From positions 124,001-188,000 of the forward strand of contig MCGO01000064.1 of NCBI GenBank assembly GCA_002104985.1: a stretch of 64,000 nt of DNA, written 5' to 3'. Shown piece after piece: positions 1 through 12,585 of this stretch. Numbering within the stretch: the stretch's first letter is position 1; each line of letters begins with the position of its first letter. The notes beneath the pieces were generated by a model. It did not search any database, was not told the origin of the DNA, and worked only from the letters and a program-made list of their open reading frames with translations. This DNA comes from Rhizoclosmatium globosum (Eukaryota > Chytridiomycota > Chytridiomycetes > Chytridiales > Chytriomycetaceae). The position numbers and the translations under genes are program-made.

Positions 1-1621
1 ACGAATCCTTCAGCAACCGTTTCTTGAACTCCTTGCTATTAAATGCGCGGGCTTGAAACGCGCCTGGTTTCCCGATTGGTTTCGGACTGCCGTGGTATAT
101 GATCCCCGTTACGCTTTCAAATGTGTTTGGGGCGTTTGTGTCGTGGGGTTGGAGGTTTGCTGGTGTGGATCCTTGTAGGGAGTCTTGGTTCCGTTTTATC
201 AGGGGTGATGTGAAGCTTGTGATGAGGTTTTGAGCGTAGGGTGGGGAATGGCCGATAGTTATGGCGCGTTTGAGGAGGCGTGGTGATTTCTTGTCGGTTT
301 CAGTGGTTATAAGGTCGTTGCTTAGGATTGGCGTTGATCCGGAATCACTTCTTTCTCGACTTTCGTGTTGGTTGCTGAAATTCTCTCGAGTGACTTCGGA
401 AATGTTGTGTGAGTCAGTGCCTGTCTTTTCTGCAGCTGGGATGTCTAACGTTTCGCCAATTTCAAAATTCTTGCCACTTGATACGTTAGACTGATTGTCC
501 TGTAAATTGTGTCCTTCAAGGAACTCCTTATCAAAATCTGATGCTAATGTTAAATCCCAATGTTTGACAATTGGTAATGGAGATCTGTTTGGCGTCAGGT
601 TTGGGCCTGCACGAAACTCTCTCTTGAGTTCAGACAATGGCGATACCGCATCCAATAATGGCGATGCCGCAACTAATATTTTAAACATTTAAAATCGTCA
701 CTAACTAATAAACCTGTAGTCATACGTACCATCCGAACTACTATTCAAAACCTCACCATTCCTCAAGCTACTAGGCATCGAGATAGTTCTCGAATTCTGT
801 ATCGAGTTCGACTCCATTTTATCCTTCAACTCATGTAACTTCTTCAAGCTTCTGGGCAGGGAACTAGTCCACGAAGTTGGCATCAGCCCCGTACTCGGTT
901 TCCTGGTTGTAAGCCCGCTTCCATCCAAGTAATCTTTTGATCCTCCTGGCATACTATCCATCGAACCATCTACACTGGACGGCATTGAATCCGGCGGCGC
1001 GTGTCTTGTCAAGTCAATATTTTCCATGGAATCCCGCGCGATTTTGCGTAACACGTCTGTGACTCTCAAGCGTTGCACACTAGGCGCTAGTGAATAACTG
1101 GATGAATTGGCAGGAGATACTATAGACGATCTTGGTGAATCTAAACTCCCAATGCGGTCTTCCTGATTCTGTTGTTCTCCTCCGCGTTCATTCACGGACT
1201 CCGAATCTGATGACGTAATGTTGATTTTACCTTGTAATGAATTTGGTTTTTTGAGGAGGTGGAGTTGAGGATGTTGATGAAGTTGTAGTAAGCTGTGATT
1301 GGTCCGCGAATTGTTCAGGGACGGCCATTGTTTCAGCCTTACTGTCGCCCAACTTCTGGCGCTGGATTTCAAAGTCATGAGCGACGGCTAGTTTTCTCCG
1401 TATCTCACTTGCTCTTAGTTTAACGCTTTGGTTGGCGGTTCCAGTTGTGTTGTTCAAAGATGTGTTGAGGAAATGGCGGAATAGGAGCCTTCTTTGTTAG
1501 GTGGCAAAGATAATGATGCGTCTGAAGCAGTGGGTGCTTTGATTGGCTCAGAGGATATTTTGAGTCGGCTTTGAGGTGCGCCAGTTGTTGATGTTCGCGT
1601 GGATGAGAAGTTCAGGGCCAT
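1..1621 (-). CDS. Ser-rich repeat protein, copy B (partial, frame-broken)
   Basis: I do not recognise the family. The gene runs off the left edge. The start is ATG at 1621 (MALNFSSTR), matching the start of the tandem copy at 1918-4118. An intron sits at about 700-735 (donor GATG|GTACGT, acceptor ATATTAG), at the same place as in the neighbour. Visible content: Ser/Thr-rich sequence; a short motif of the type R-L-x-[AV]-T-D-V-L-R-K-I-A-R-D-S at about 1020-1075; and degenerate units LKREFRAGPN and FDKEFLEGHN downstream of the intron. There is no signal peptide or membrane helix. Aligning with the neighbour requires at least two single-base frame corrections (about 1455 and 1245), so as read it is not translatable in one piece. 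It may be a pseudogene or carry sequencing indels. Function unknown. Confidence 0.6.
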
Positions 1622-1917
1622 TGTGTTGAAGTCAATTGAATTTTTGGATATTTGATAAAAAATGAGATTGTATTACGGTCAGAGAATAATAGAATTCGTA
1701 CTGCTTATTCATATCTGAAATGACATCTAAATAATTGTCTTGAACCAGCCTATAATATGAGTGAAGATAAGATACACGCGCCGCTGCCATTCCCATGGAT
1801 CTGCTATTAATTATAAACCCTCAAAAGTAGGCGCGATCCCTTATTTTCTTTCTGTGAGACTTGGTGTATTATGAGTCAAATTTTTAATGAACTCTGTCTA
1901 TCAGTACCCCTCCTCAT

Positions 1918-4118
1918 TTATTTCTTCATGGAAACCGCATCTCCTTTCCGAAAAGTCTTGATGTCACTCACGACTGACTTGATCCATGTTACTCTACTCG
2001 TCCGCACGGCGTTCAACTCCCCCTCCCCCTCCGAATCCGATTCATTTTGAGACCCAGGAATAGGCGGCTGCGCTTCACGAAACGGTATCCCGACATCAAC
2101 TGCCTTCAAAATCCCTTTCAAAGGACCTTTCACAACTGCCACGTCTTTCGTTTTCGCCGAAACCTGAAAAGGAACACTCGATCGCGCAGCGTTAATCGAC
2201 GCAATGTTATATTGTTTCGCATATTCCGAAAGTGGCCCGGAAACAGCAGCATCTGCGCTTTGCATTCGTCTCGGTTCCACCACGATTTTGGATATTGAGT
2301 CTGTCGAGTTCAGGATATCGTCTTCACCACCCGAATCCACAGAATCCTGACTTTTGCGTCTCAATGCCTCTGGTACACTCATGCGTTTGATTTGCGGGGA
2401 TCGAAGTGGCGAAGAAGGCGTAACGGAGTCCTCTGATACGAATTGTGCGGTTGCAAGTGGTGTTTTCGGGTCAGCCAGACCATCTAAAGAGTCCTTAAGA
2501 AATTTTTTCTGAAAATCGATGCCTTTGATTCGTTTCCCTGGAATTGCTGGTTTCAGGCGAAGCTTAGGGCTTCGATGGTCAACAACATTGTCCAAAGAAC
2601 CAAACCGTTATGGGCGAGAACATGGTGTGCATCAAGAGATGCAAGAGATCCACCACGTTTTCTGGTCCTTTGAGGAACTCTTGTTTGAGGTTGTCGAGAG
2701 GGGATGCAAAGTTTGTCACTGTTTGTTGCGATATGTTGGGGAATCATTGAGTGTGACAACGCGTTTGAGGAATGGTGATTTATTGTCGTCTTGATTCGCC
2801 AATTTTTTGCTGAAGATGGGCGTCGAGCATTGTGGTGTCGCCGTGGTTGTGGTCACGTCAGAATCGCTGTTGAATCGGTATTCTTGCACACCGGTGAATT
2901 TTTCGCGATTTGCGTCTGACATTTCGTATCCGTCAGAATTTCGATGTGTTGGATTTGCATGGACTGAAAGACCCCGTCTCATTGGCGTTGGGATGGGTGA
3001 TGTCCACCCTTTTCCAGACTCTTGACACTTTGTGCTGGAGATTTGTTCAAATCAGGACCAACGAGAAATTCTTTCTTGAGATCTGTAATCGAGGCCTTTT
3101 CGATACTCTTGACACTTGGTATGGGGGATCTGCTGATTGATGCCAAATCTGGACCTTCCTGAAACTCTCGTTTGAGATCGGACAATGGCGATTCCTCATC
3201 TAATAATTAACTTAAGCAAACAGTCTATAATTTGAAAACCTATTGAATACGCACCATCTGCTTTACCATTGAACACTTCTGTCATTCTCGAGCTTCTCGA
3301 TGAAGTGGCCATATTCACCACTGATCCAGCCCTCGAACTTTGTACCGAAAATGAATCCATATTTAGCTTTCGATTTGGTAATACAACTCCGTCCAATGAA
3401 TCCCGAGACCCATACTTGCCCCCAACAATACTATCCATCGACCCATTCACACTTGACGCCACCGAATCCGGCGCGTGTCTCTCCAAACCAATATTATCCA
3501 TAGAATCACGAGCAATTTTTCGTAACACGTCTGTGGCTTTTAACCGTTGCACTCCTGAAGCCAACGAAAAGTTGGAAGAATTTGCAGAGGACTCGTTGGA
3601 GCCTCGACGAGAATCTGTAGTCCCCATCGGTCTTCTTGTACATTTTCCAGAGCATCAGAACTATCTTCTACTATTGATTCTGAATCGGATGAGGACTCGA
3701 TACTTGCCCTTCGCAGCACTGTGAATGGCTTCTTTGCCGAGGTAGACGTTGATGTCATAGACGTAGTTGAAGCATTGATAGAAGCGCGCCGCGATTCATC
3801 CCCAAATTGTTTGAGGAGAGCCATTGTTTCGGCCGTATCATCACTGTTTGACTGACGGCGTTGTATTTCGGATTCTCGTGCAACCGTGAGCCTTTTGAGT
3901 ATGTCTGATGCTTTTAATTTGGTGGTTCCGGTTGTGCTGTAAAGCGAAGACGTGGAGGAGGCCACGGAATAGAGGTCTTCTTTTGGAGCAGAGATGGATG
4001 ATGGTACTTCAGATTGAGTGGGGTTTACGACCAGCTCAGAAGTTAACTGGCTAGTTCTCCGGCTTTGAGACGCGCCAGATGTGGGTCGAGTCGATGAAAG
4101 GGGGAGTGCCATTGACAT
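1918..4118 (-). CDS. Ser-rich repeat protein, copy A (frame-broken)
   Basis: Paralogue of the gene at 1-1621. ATG at 4118, stop at 1918. Visible content: a Ser/Thr-rich N-terminus; two related motifs (LKASDILKRLTVARESEIQ and LKATDVLRKIARDS) and a looser third (KRMSVPEALRRKSQDS); an intron near 3200-3245 (GATG|GTGCGT to ATTATTAG); then about 31-residue units built on LKREFQEGPDL, LKKEFLVGPDL and LKQEFLKGPEN. The C-terminus ends ...GDAVSMKK. Frame changes are needed near 3630, 3000, 2725 and 2600 to follow the protein aligned with copy B. No catalytic motif is visible. The many Arg-x-x-Ser sites and absence of transmembrane segments suggest a soluble, phosphorylated scaffold, which is only a guess. 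It could be a decaying duplicate. Confidence 0.6.
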
Positions 4119-4454
4119 TGTTCCTAAACTTAACAACTGACAAAGGCCGAAATTGAAAACAATCTGGCCAACCAGTGTTTCATTTTTATTGCTATTTGAA
4201 CAACTTGCCCTCCGAAATCAGGGGTTTGAATCTTAAATTTCTCCGTTTCAGGGGCCTTGGTATTTCGTCTGTCAACCTCTGTAAAACACTTTCCTTTAAT
4301 TTAATAGTTGGTTTCGTTTGAATCCTGAAGATAAGCTGGTGCATCTCATTATTAATTCAACAAGTAAGATCAGTGTTGGAGCATACAACGTTAAAAATTG
4401 ACAATCGTGAGCAACTCTAATTTATTTATGATGGTAATCTTTATATTGTAAAAT

Positions 4455-6695
4455 TCAGGCGGAGGATACAGTCTTGACTTGACCAATTTCAGCCAAAATG
4501 GATTGCGTTCTGCGGTCCGCAGCCTCAACAGCCTCATCAACAGAGTAATGGAAGAATTGGAGCGCCTTTTTCTGCTTCAACTTTCTGGTCTCAACTTCTT
4601 CGTCTGAATTGTGGAGTGCTGGGAAGACATTAAAGATTCCCTTGGCCTTCTTTGTTCCTTCAGCGGCGGGGCTCAAGTCGAGGTCAGCAGCAGTAACATG
4701 GTCCTGAACAGTACCAATCAAAGCATGCAAGTGTCTTTTTCTAGCTCCAACGTAGTAGAATGGCACGGGACGACCAGTATATCTCTCAAGATCATCTTTG
4801 GAGTCCAAGAGGGCTTGAATGCCAGTGTAATCAACTTGACTAACAGCTGAGAAATCGAAGACGATGGCTCTCAATGCTGGCAACTCTGTCAAACCCAATC
4901 TTTCGCGTCTCTGAACACGTTCCAAAACATCATCATTCCACATACGCTCCCCCTTGGTTCTGACCACAGGATTGGTGTAGCGGAAGCGTTGAATAATTGT
5001 GGACTTCAGCTGATCAATAAAGTAAGACGAGTTGGGATAAGACAGAGACTCGTCAATCTTGAAAACAAGAATGCCTTCTGGAATTTCTGAATCTGCGGCG
5101 TTGGCCTCAACAAGATGCTTGTAAGAGTCGCTTTCCTCTCCGAGCCAAAGTCCCTTGTCGGTGCGAGCAAGAATTTCAACCTTTGGACGGGCAACTCTCA
5201 ACAAGAGCACAACGAGAGAGTAGGCAGCAGCGGCGTAAACAGCGTTTTCAAGAGTGGAGAAGAAGGTGACGACAAAAGCGATAATGAAGCCCAACGAATC
5301 AAGAAGGTCAACTTTGATTAGGACAAAAATAACATCAAACTTAGCAACAAGCTCAGAAATGGCAGTGATGACAATAGCACACAGAGTAGCAGATGGCATG
5401 TAGTAAAGAGCACCAGTAATAGTGAAGAGTCCAATAACAACAGTAGCCCCAGTGAAAAAGGAACCAAATGGAGTACGGACACCAGATGCGGACTTAATGG
5501 CAGAACGAGAGAAGGAGCCAGTGGCTGGAACGGATCCAATGAAAGAACCAACAAAGTTGGCAAGACCGATGGCGACAATTTCTTGGTTGGCATCAACAGT
5601 GTATCCGTTGATACGACCGTAGGTCTTTGTGACTGCAATATGTTCAAGAACTGCAACAAGGAAGACACCAGGAATAGCGGGGAAGACCTTGGAAGACGCG
5701 AAATTAAGGTCAAACGATGGGCCACGAACACCAGAAAGACCGGATGGGATGTCCTTAACAAGTGCAATAGGGACGCTTTTGTTGTCTTTCAAAGCATAAG
5801 CCACACCAATGTAGACTCCAAGTACAATGGCGTTTCTCAAGAATCCAATGTACTTGAGCCAGGTGTAGCCCTTCTTGACCCCATATGCTGTTGCATACTT
5901 CAAGAATAGAATAGCAAACAAGGAGGTAATTCCAATAATAGCGTCATACTTTTGAGTTCCTCCGAGGTTGACCAAGAAGTCGTACAGAATCTGGTAAGGA
6001 GCATTGTTTGTGTTCACTCCCTTGATTCCAAGAAGACCGGGGAATTGTCCGACAATAGCTTGAATACCAGCTCCAGCAGTGAATCCAGCGACAACAGCTA
6101 ATTGGCATCGTTAATGACAGAAGTTGTAATGTAAAAAATAAAGTGTACTCACGGACAGGGATGAAATCGATGACGATACCTAAACGGAAGAGACCCAAGA
6201 GAAGCATAAACAAGCCTGTCCAGAAGGCCAAGGTGATAGCGTAAGTGACTTTGTCGTCAGTGGACCCATTTGGAACGTATTGCTGAATAGCTTGACCAAC
6301 TACAAGAGAAAGAACGGCAGTGATACCCATAGTTACATCTTGTTTGGGTTATGATTAGATAAGGAAGTGGGTGTGGCGGAACACAAACCTTTGGAAGTAG
6401 CAAAAAGGGAGTACATCAAGGCACCAATAAACGAAGTGTATAGACCGAATTGAGCAGGGACACCGACCAACTTGGTTGCATAGGACACAGATGCTGGAAT
6501 CGCAACCAAACCGACGGTCACACCAGCGATGAAATCCCCAAAGAACCATTCGAAGTTATATCTCCACGCCCAATCGTGGATCGGGAACAACTCTTTCAAG
6601 TAGCGAATTGGGGCATCCTTTCCGTTCTTGGCACCTTTTTGAATGGTGGACTTGAGTTCCTCGACTGGAGTAATAGGCTTCTCGGCATAAACCAT
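4455..6695 (-). CDS. SulP/SLC26 family sulfate permease
   Basis: A complete three-exon gene, exons 6695-6389, 6338-6153 and 6097-4455, encoding 711 residues without a frame break; introns are 50 and 55 nt. The N-terminal half carries the multi-helix SulP transporter core (about residues 55-480), including the family-typical early segment FFGDFIAGVTVGLVAIPASV and the glycine-rich helix after GFTAGAGI. The C-terminal half has a STAS domain (about 500-645) with VDYTGIQALLDSKDDL. By family knowledge it imports sulfate or related anions by proton coupling at the plasma membrane; the exact substrate cannot be read. The length is normal for fungal sulfate permeases. ATG at 6695 opens directly on a hydrophilic N-terminal tail. 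It has no tandem copy here and uses even codon choice, unlike its neighbours. Confidence 0.93.
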
Positions 6696-7727
6696 TTTGG
6701 GAAACTAATAATGATAGCGGGAGACATTTGCGAGGCTTTTAAGTCTGTCTTGGTTGTGCAATGATACAATGACCCGTGCTGTGTAACATAGATTTTTCGA
6801 TAGGGAAAATCAACAACTCCATGCTGGTGATGCAATCGGCTAATGCTTGATCCATTCCACACGGATCTTGCCGTTATCGCAAGATGTATACTTACCACTC
6901 CACAATACGCCGATTTCCATTTCAACAGGACTGTGAGCGTCAATATGACGGGTATGTAGAACATGTTCTATAATCAATATCGCCTGTTTATCTTCAAAGA
7001 CAACGATATTGTTTTCAAACATATAAGCAACCTAATAAATTTGAAGGCACTTACATAAGTAGCTTAAATAGAGCGCTTCTATCCAAATAAGCAATTTTGA
7101 GGTGGGTTGGTGCAATGAATCTTATCCGTTGTGGCCTGACATCCTCTCCACAACCATAAGAAAGTCTCGTTTCATATGCTTCAGTATTTCGTCTTCGTAT
7201 GGCTTGATAAAATGCATTGCGGCAGCTGCAGCGAGTTCCACCATTTGGCTTGGATATCAGCCTTTTGCGCTTTGTATGTTGGTGCTCGAATTCTGAATCA
7301 ATAGTCTTGGACGTGTTAAAAGGAGCAAGCAAGTGATTTTGGAAAGAAGGGACGGAAGAGTGGTATCAGTTACAGAGGTTTGTGTCGACTGCCATCGAGA
7401 AACTTGTATTGCGTGCTGATGCCATCTTCCTTCATGAATGAATGCTTTTTGATTTAGCTGATTTAGTAGTTATTTAGTAGTTGATTTGATGAAGCAGTAA
7501 TCCCACCTCAGCTATACGAGGGCTCCTTCTCAGTATCTTGATCATGATTCAATTTGCAATAAGGTGGAAATGCGTGTAAAAATCCTCTTAGTTTGAGCTT
7601 TCTGATTAAAAGGGGTTCACAACACTATTTTTTTGTGTAACTTATTAATAATTTCACCAACATTTTAATGCAATTTATCGTTCAGTCTCTTACACCCATA
7701 TCTATGAAATCAAGAACGACCCTTGTC
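6696..7727. other. Upstream region of the permease gene, no clear gene
   Basis: About 1 kb between the permease start and the 3' end of the sensor gene at 7728. The longest open frame is 93 codons (7332-7051, minus) with no recognisable domain. Joining it to the frame at 7022-6840 would need an intron of only about 23 nt, shorter than any intron seen here. I treat it as noncoding upstream DNA; no promoter motif stands out. Confidence 0.4.
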
Positions 7728-9279
7728 TCAAATGACACTCTTATGCTTACTCCCACCAACCTGACTCGACTTTGTTGTAGCGTTATTAAAACTCCCCTTC
7801 AAACTCGCATTCGCCTTGATGGCATCCGCAAACTTTACAATCATGGCATTGAACACAGTCTGCATCACCCCAATCTCAGCCAAATTAGATCGTTCCTTCA
7901 ATATACCTTCCTTCAACGCCGAAAAATCAAACTTTGTCGCTTCTTCCATCGACTTGGTTAACGTTCTGAGAGGGCTGTAATGAACCAGCTGAGTGCAATG
8001 GAGAGGCCTAATGCGCTTACGCAGATTACTACGATCGTGATTATACTGTTACGTGTAGTAGCTTTGATTGCGCCGTCAAAGTCGTTGCTTGGGATGGCGA
8101 GGAGGAGGAACCAATGGAGGTCTGTTGTGTCGTTGTAGATCCAGGCTGCGTTCACTAAGATCACGTCGTTTCCGTTGTTGTAGCTTCCTTTGATTGTTAG
8201 GTTTTTGGGGATGCTGTACACAGTGTTGTTTGTAGAGAACGACGCGATTAGTATGATATCTGTCGCTGACGAGAGTATTTGGGTTTCCGATGGCTGGATA
8301 TGCGGTAGACTTGTTCACATTTTGAGATATTCCGGGGATGGAAGCGGCGAGCATGTTTCCAGTAGCACCGTCAATCAGTGCGATGACTCCATTGTTTGTG
8401 ACGGGGACTGTTTTAAGGAACGCGTCCAAGATGAAATGCTCAATGTGATGAATACAGCAACGTCAGGGTTTCCAGGTCCTGGCGTGCCTGGAATCTGGTT
8501 TTTCCAAGTGGTTAACATGAAAGGGACCAGGAAAGTTTTCAACGTTGGAGCAAAGACTGGTTGTGTCCAAGTTGGTGCGCCAGGGACTTTTTGTAGAATA
8601 GCACTGTTCGAACGTGAGGCGCCTTGAAAGGGATTTCCGAAAATGAGTTGACCGTTATTGGATGCAGTCTGTCCCTTGACGAGTCTATTCATTGTAGTAA
8701 AGTTTGTGCTGGCATCGATGACTTGGACCATATTGGAGGGACCATAAATGACAACTGTGGATTGAACATCACTCTTGCCATTAAACTGGAACCCAAAATT
8801 AAGAATACGAGTCCAACGTTGAATAAAATCGCGGGTACATTTTCTGATGGTATAGTAGTCCCAAATCCTAAAACAAAAGGAAGATTTACATCAACGGTTT
8901 TGGACGATGCAAAAACTACATGATAAAACTCACAAATCAGCATCTCCGATAAAAGATTTCGAGTCGGATTTGTTTACAATAGCAATCGCGTTATGGTTCT
9001 TTGCAGCCAACATAAGGGCCGTAGTTGCATCGTTGACAGTCTTTTCAACTTCGTGAAAACAGTTTTGAAAAATGGAGGCGCGTAATTCATCTGTAATCTG
9101 GTTTACAGTGTTTTGCGCGTTTGTGACGCTAAGGTAACAGACAATGATTCCCACGAGAGTTGTCATCAAGACCACGACGGACACGATACAAACGCAGAGC
9201 GAGAGTTTGAGGTTGCTTTGGGAACTTTGTGACTTTCGGTGGTAGCGGTTGAATGGACACTAGCCTTTTCAGTATCCAT
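7728..9279 (-). CDS. Two-helix membrane sensor with Cache-like ectodomain, copy 1 (frame-broken)
   Basis: The layout seen is a short cytoplasmic N-terminus (ATG at 9279), a first membrane helix (VSVVVLMTTLVGIIVCYLSV), an extracellular region of about 300 residues, a second helix (NSIITIVVICVSALGL) and a short cytoplasmic tail with MEEATKFDFSALKEG and GVMQTVFNAMIVKFADAIKA. The ectodomain ending in a D-G-x-T-G-N-M-L segment and a second helix followed by a HAMP-like stretch resembles dCache chemoreceptor architecture. No kinase, cyclase or methyl-accepting output domain follows; the frame stops at 7728. One intron is at 8868-8933. Single-base frame changes are needed near 9215, 8440 and 7970 when compared with the next copy. 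It could be the sensor half of a two-gene receptor or a truncated cyclase or kinase receptor; the Cache assignment is by layout, not by a measured match. Confidence 0.6.
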
Positions 9280-9493
9280 TCTGGAGGTGATCAGCATTTG
9301 GAAGGGATTTTCCCTCGGATTTCCCCGTCAAAGCTTCGATTTTTTGCCATACAATAGGCAGAGTCTCGTCTGAATTTGTGATGATTGATATGTAAATCTT
9401 ACTGGTAAAAACTTATTTAATGATGTATAACTTAATAAACTCTGAGTAACAAATGGTATTAAGACCCGCGAACAATGAAAATCAAAGTGAAAA

Positions 9494-11010
9494 TCAGACA
9501 TGAGAAGTCTTACGAACGTTACCCTCATTCCTACTCGCATTATTCGGCTGTGTCGACCCTGTAACAGCATTACTCCCCTTCAAACTCGCGTTTGCCTTGA
9601 TAGCATCCGCAAACTTAACAATCATGGCATTAAACACAGTTTGCATAACCCCAATCTCCGTCAAATAACTACGCTCTTTCAAGAACCCTTCCTTCAACGC
9701 ACTAAAATCGAATTTCGTCGCTCTTCCATAGACTTTGTAAGCTTCCTCAAGGCGCCGTGATCAACCAAGAGAGTATGAGTCCAAGTGCCAACGCGCTAAC
9801 ACAAATGACTACAATCGTAATGATACTGTTCCGCATTGTCTCGCGAATCACGGCGTCGAAATCGTTGCTTGGGATGGCGAGGACTAGGAACCAACGGAGG
9901 TTTGTTTTTGGGTCGTAGATCCATGCTGCGTTTACGAGAATATCGTCGTTCCCGTTGTTGTATTGTCCTGCGATTGTCATGTTTTTGGGGATGGAATAGA
10001 CGCCGACTGTCGCGTTTGTTGCGAAGGTTGACACTAGGTACGTCATGCTTCCACTGACGAGGGCGTTTGGGTTTCCGATGGATGGGTAGGCGGAAGATTT
10101 GTTGACGTTTTGGGATATATCGGGGAGGGAGGCGGCAGCATGTTTCCAGTGGATCCGTCGACGAGATACACGATTCCGTTCGGGGTTACTTTCACGGAAC
10201 GGATGAAGGCGTCAAGGTTTGCAATACTCAGGGTGACAAAATAGGCGGAGTCAGCTTTCACAGCAGAAGGGTTTGTCCAGATAGGGAGCATTAGAGGGAT
10301 CAAGAATGTGCGGAGGTTGGCGACAAAGGTTGGTTTTGTCCAGATTGGGTTCGTGGCGGCGACGTATGTTACTCCCCAAAATGGAGTTGTGAAGGAGGGG
10401 CCAAGGGAGAGGGTCCATTTGAGTTGGAAGAGTGATGATTCTGTTTGAGGCAGTAAAGTTTGTTGTGGAGTCGATGATTTGGACTTTGTTGGGTTGGAGC
10501 CCAGTGAAGACTGACAATGCTCCTTGAACGTTGGTTTTACCATTGTACTGGAATCCCCAGTTAAATTTTACCATCCCTATACAGTACAATGCGGGTATTG
10601 TCTTCCAATCTGGTAGTATTCCCAGAGGCTGAAGATGGTACGTAATAATATCAAACTCCAAATACAACTTACAGCTTAGCATCCCCGATAGGAGCGGTAG
10701 GATTTATATTAGTCGCGACTGTCATAGCGTTTAGACCATTTGACGCCATTGAGAGAGCCTTTGTAGTATCATCCACAGTCTTTTGGCACTCTTGGTAGCA
10801 TCGATCGAAAATGGCAGAACGCAGCTGGTCTGTGATATTGTTGATTGTATTTTGAGCGTTCGTGATGGTAAGATATCCGACAATTATTCCAATCAAAGCA
10901 GTCATCAAAAAGACGACAGACACAACACTGACATAGAGAGAAACCTTGATGGTAGCTCTTGGGACTTTTTGGCTCTCGGTGGTACTGGCGACGCTCTTTT
11001 CTTGGTCCAT
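9494..11010 (-). CDS. Two-helix membrane sensor with Cache-like ectodomain, copy 2 (frame-broken)
   Basis: Tandem paralogue of the gene at 7728-9279 with the same order: N-terminal tail (ATG at 11010, MDQEKSVASTTESQK), helix 1 (SVVFLMTALIGIIVGYL), ectodomain, helix 2 (SIITIVVICVSALALGLIL), and a cytoplasmic tail with MEEATKFDFSALKEGFLKER (shared) ending ...VRKTSHV at 9494. An intron of about 45 nt lies near 10630-10675, at the same place as in copy 1. Frame changes relative to copy 1 fall near 10600, 10140, 9755 and 9725. The tail after KANASLKG differs completely between the copies, which argues that the catalytic domain is genuinely absent and the proteins end there. Role inferred: ligand sensing at the cell surface; partner unknown. 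Confidence 0.6.
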
Positions 11011-11176
11011 TTGGAAGTAGTTTGCAAGATTTACAAAACAGCACAAAGGATCCAAATGGATTGTCTAATTGAAGTCCAGAACAAAGGTGCTTACTTCATT
11101 ATAAGATTACTGATAGCATGAAATAACTAAAGTACAATGTATTCATCTGTTATTAGAAGCAAAAGAAAAAAGAGAA

Positions 11177-12585
11177 ATGCAGCAACGAGTGTACTCAACC
11201 GCCGCAACGACAACGACTTCATCGGCCTTCTTTTCGCGGCCACCTCGAATCGCGGCATCTGATTCAATGTCGCTTCCCTCGGCGCCTTCGCACGGACTTC
11301 TTCCACGTCGACGGCCGGCGTCGCTGTCAAAGATTGGTGGAAACGAGAAACCAGCGAGTCTCGTTGGCGCTCTTCGACTGGCCCTTTCGAATTCGGATGT
11401 GCGAGTTGCCTGGACAAAGTACAAACAGGTTCGTTGTTTTGGTTGCTTGTTAACTTGTTTAAAGAGAAGAGAGAGAACTGAACCAACTATTACATCTAGC
11501 TGCACTCTTTCACGCACAATCTGAATCAATCTCCATCGACAAATGATCCGACTCTTCTTCTTTCCGCCCACGATCACGCCCGTCTCTTGGCTGCCTCACT
11601 CAACACCTTCGGCCATCCGTTGCTGTTGTTCACGCTGAAATGATCGTACTCAATATGAAACGTGCAGGCTTTCCCCTCGACGTGAGAGACTTTAACAACT
11701 TGATCTTGATCTACGCAAGAAACGAGGACCTTCGATCGGCCGTGGAAACTTTTGATGCGCTTGTCAGCCAGAAACCACTTCCTCCTCTCAGAAACAGAGT
11801 CTCTACCCTTCCTCCACCAACCACTCCCATCACACCGATTTCTCCCTTCAGACCCGTCGTACCGAACTTGCGGTCGTTCCATCTTCTCATGTCTGCCTAT
11901 GCTCACACTGGTCGGTCTCAGAAACAGCAGCAACCTTCAACCACCTCACAAAACTCTATCCTACTGCTGCAAATGACCCTACTGCTTACTCTCTCCTCCT
12001 CACTTCCTACACAACAACCTCCCGCAGAACTCCTCAAGACTTGGCACACGTTTCGACTCTCTTTGATGCATTTAATTCATTTGGTACTCCAGACAGACGT
12101 GTCCTTGACGCTGCTGTCCGTGCATTCGGTGTATGTGGTGACCTCCCTCGTGCGCACACTTGTTTCGGTCGTACGACTCTGTCTACGGTATTCCACAGTA
12201 CTCTGTCGACAGCATCGATGCGTACATGTCTGTTCTGGAAGTCCATGGAGATATGGAAGCTGCGGAATCGTTATACGCGCGTTTCTTTTCTCCAACCAAC
12301 AAATCGAATTACAATCTGGGATTCCCTCTCGCTGCTACGTTTAAATCTCTTATGCGGCTGAATCTGGCGGCGGGGAACTTGGATCGTGTGAAACAGTTGT
12401 TTGTGGAATATAAAGAGACGCAATTGGTGGACGCACAAGGGATGGAGATTCTGTTGGATGTTTGGTTGACGGAGGGGAATGTAGAGGAGGCTGATAAAGT
12501 TTACGAAGAGATGCAGGTGTTGGGGTACAAAATTCGCTCGGAAACGGTCAAGAAGATGGAGAGGGCGAGAGATTCTTTGATGTGA
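11177..12585 (+). CDS. PPR-like protein, probably mitochondrial (frame-broken)
   Basis: ATG at 11177 opens an Arg/Ser/Thr-rich presequence typical of mitochondrial import (MQQRVYSTAA). An intron at 11429-11499 joins TKYKQ to LHSFTHNLNQS. Downstream are helical repeat pairs of pentatricopeptide type: AGFPLDVRDFNNLILIYARN, PNLRSFHLLMSAYAHTG, SIDAYMSVLEVHGDMEAAES, FKSLMRLNLAAGNLDRVKQL and GMEILLDVWLTEGNVEEADK. The stop is at 12585. Such proteins bind organelle RNA; the target is unknown. The open frame must be corrected by one base near 11625, 11925 and 12165 to keep the repeats in register. Because the repeats stay well conserved on both sides of each break, the gene may be functional with sequence errors rather than dead. 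Confidence 0.65.

Noticed and set aside
7051..7332. 93-codon open frame upstream of the permease as a possible gene
   Set aside because: No domain, and joining it to the frame at 6840-7022 needs an intron of about 23 nt, far below the sizes seen elsewhere.
8800..8870. Apparent frameshift in sensor copy 1 before the NFGFQFNG segment
   Set aside because: Using the intron 8868-8933, the correct frame (IWDYYTIRKCTRDF...) runs straight into that segment; the other frame was an artefact.
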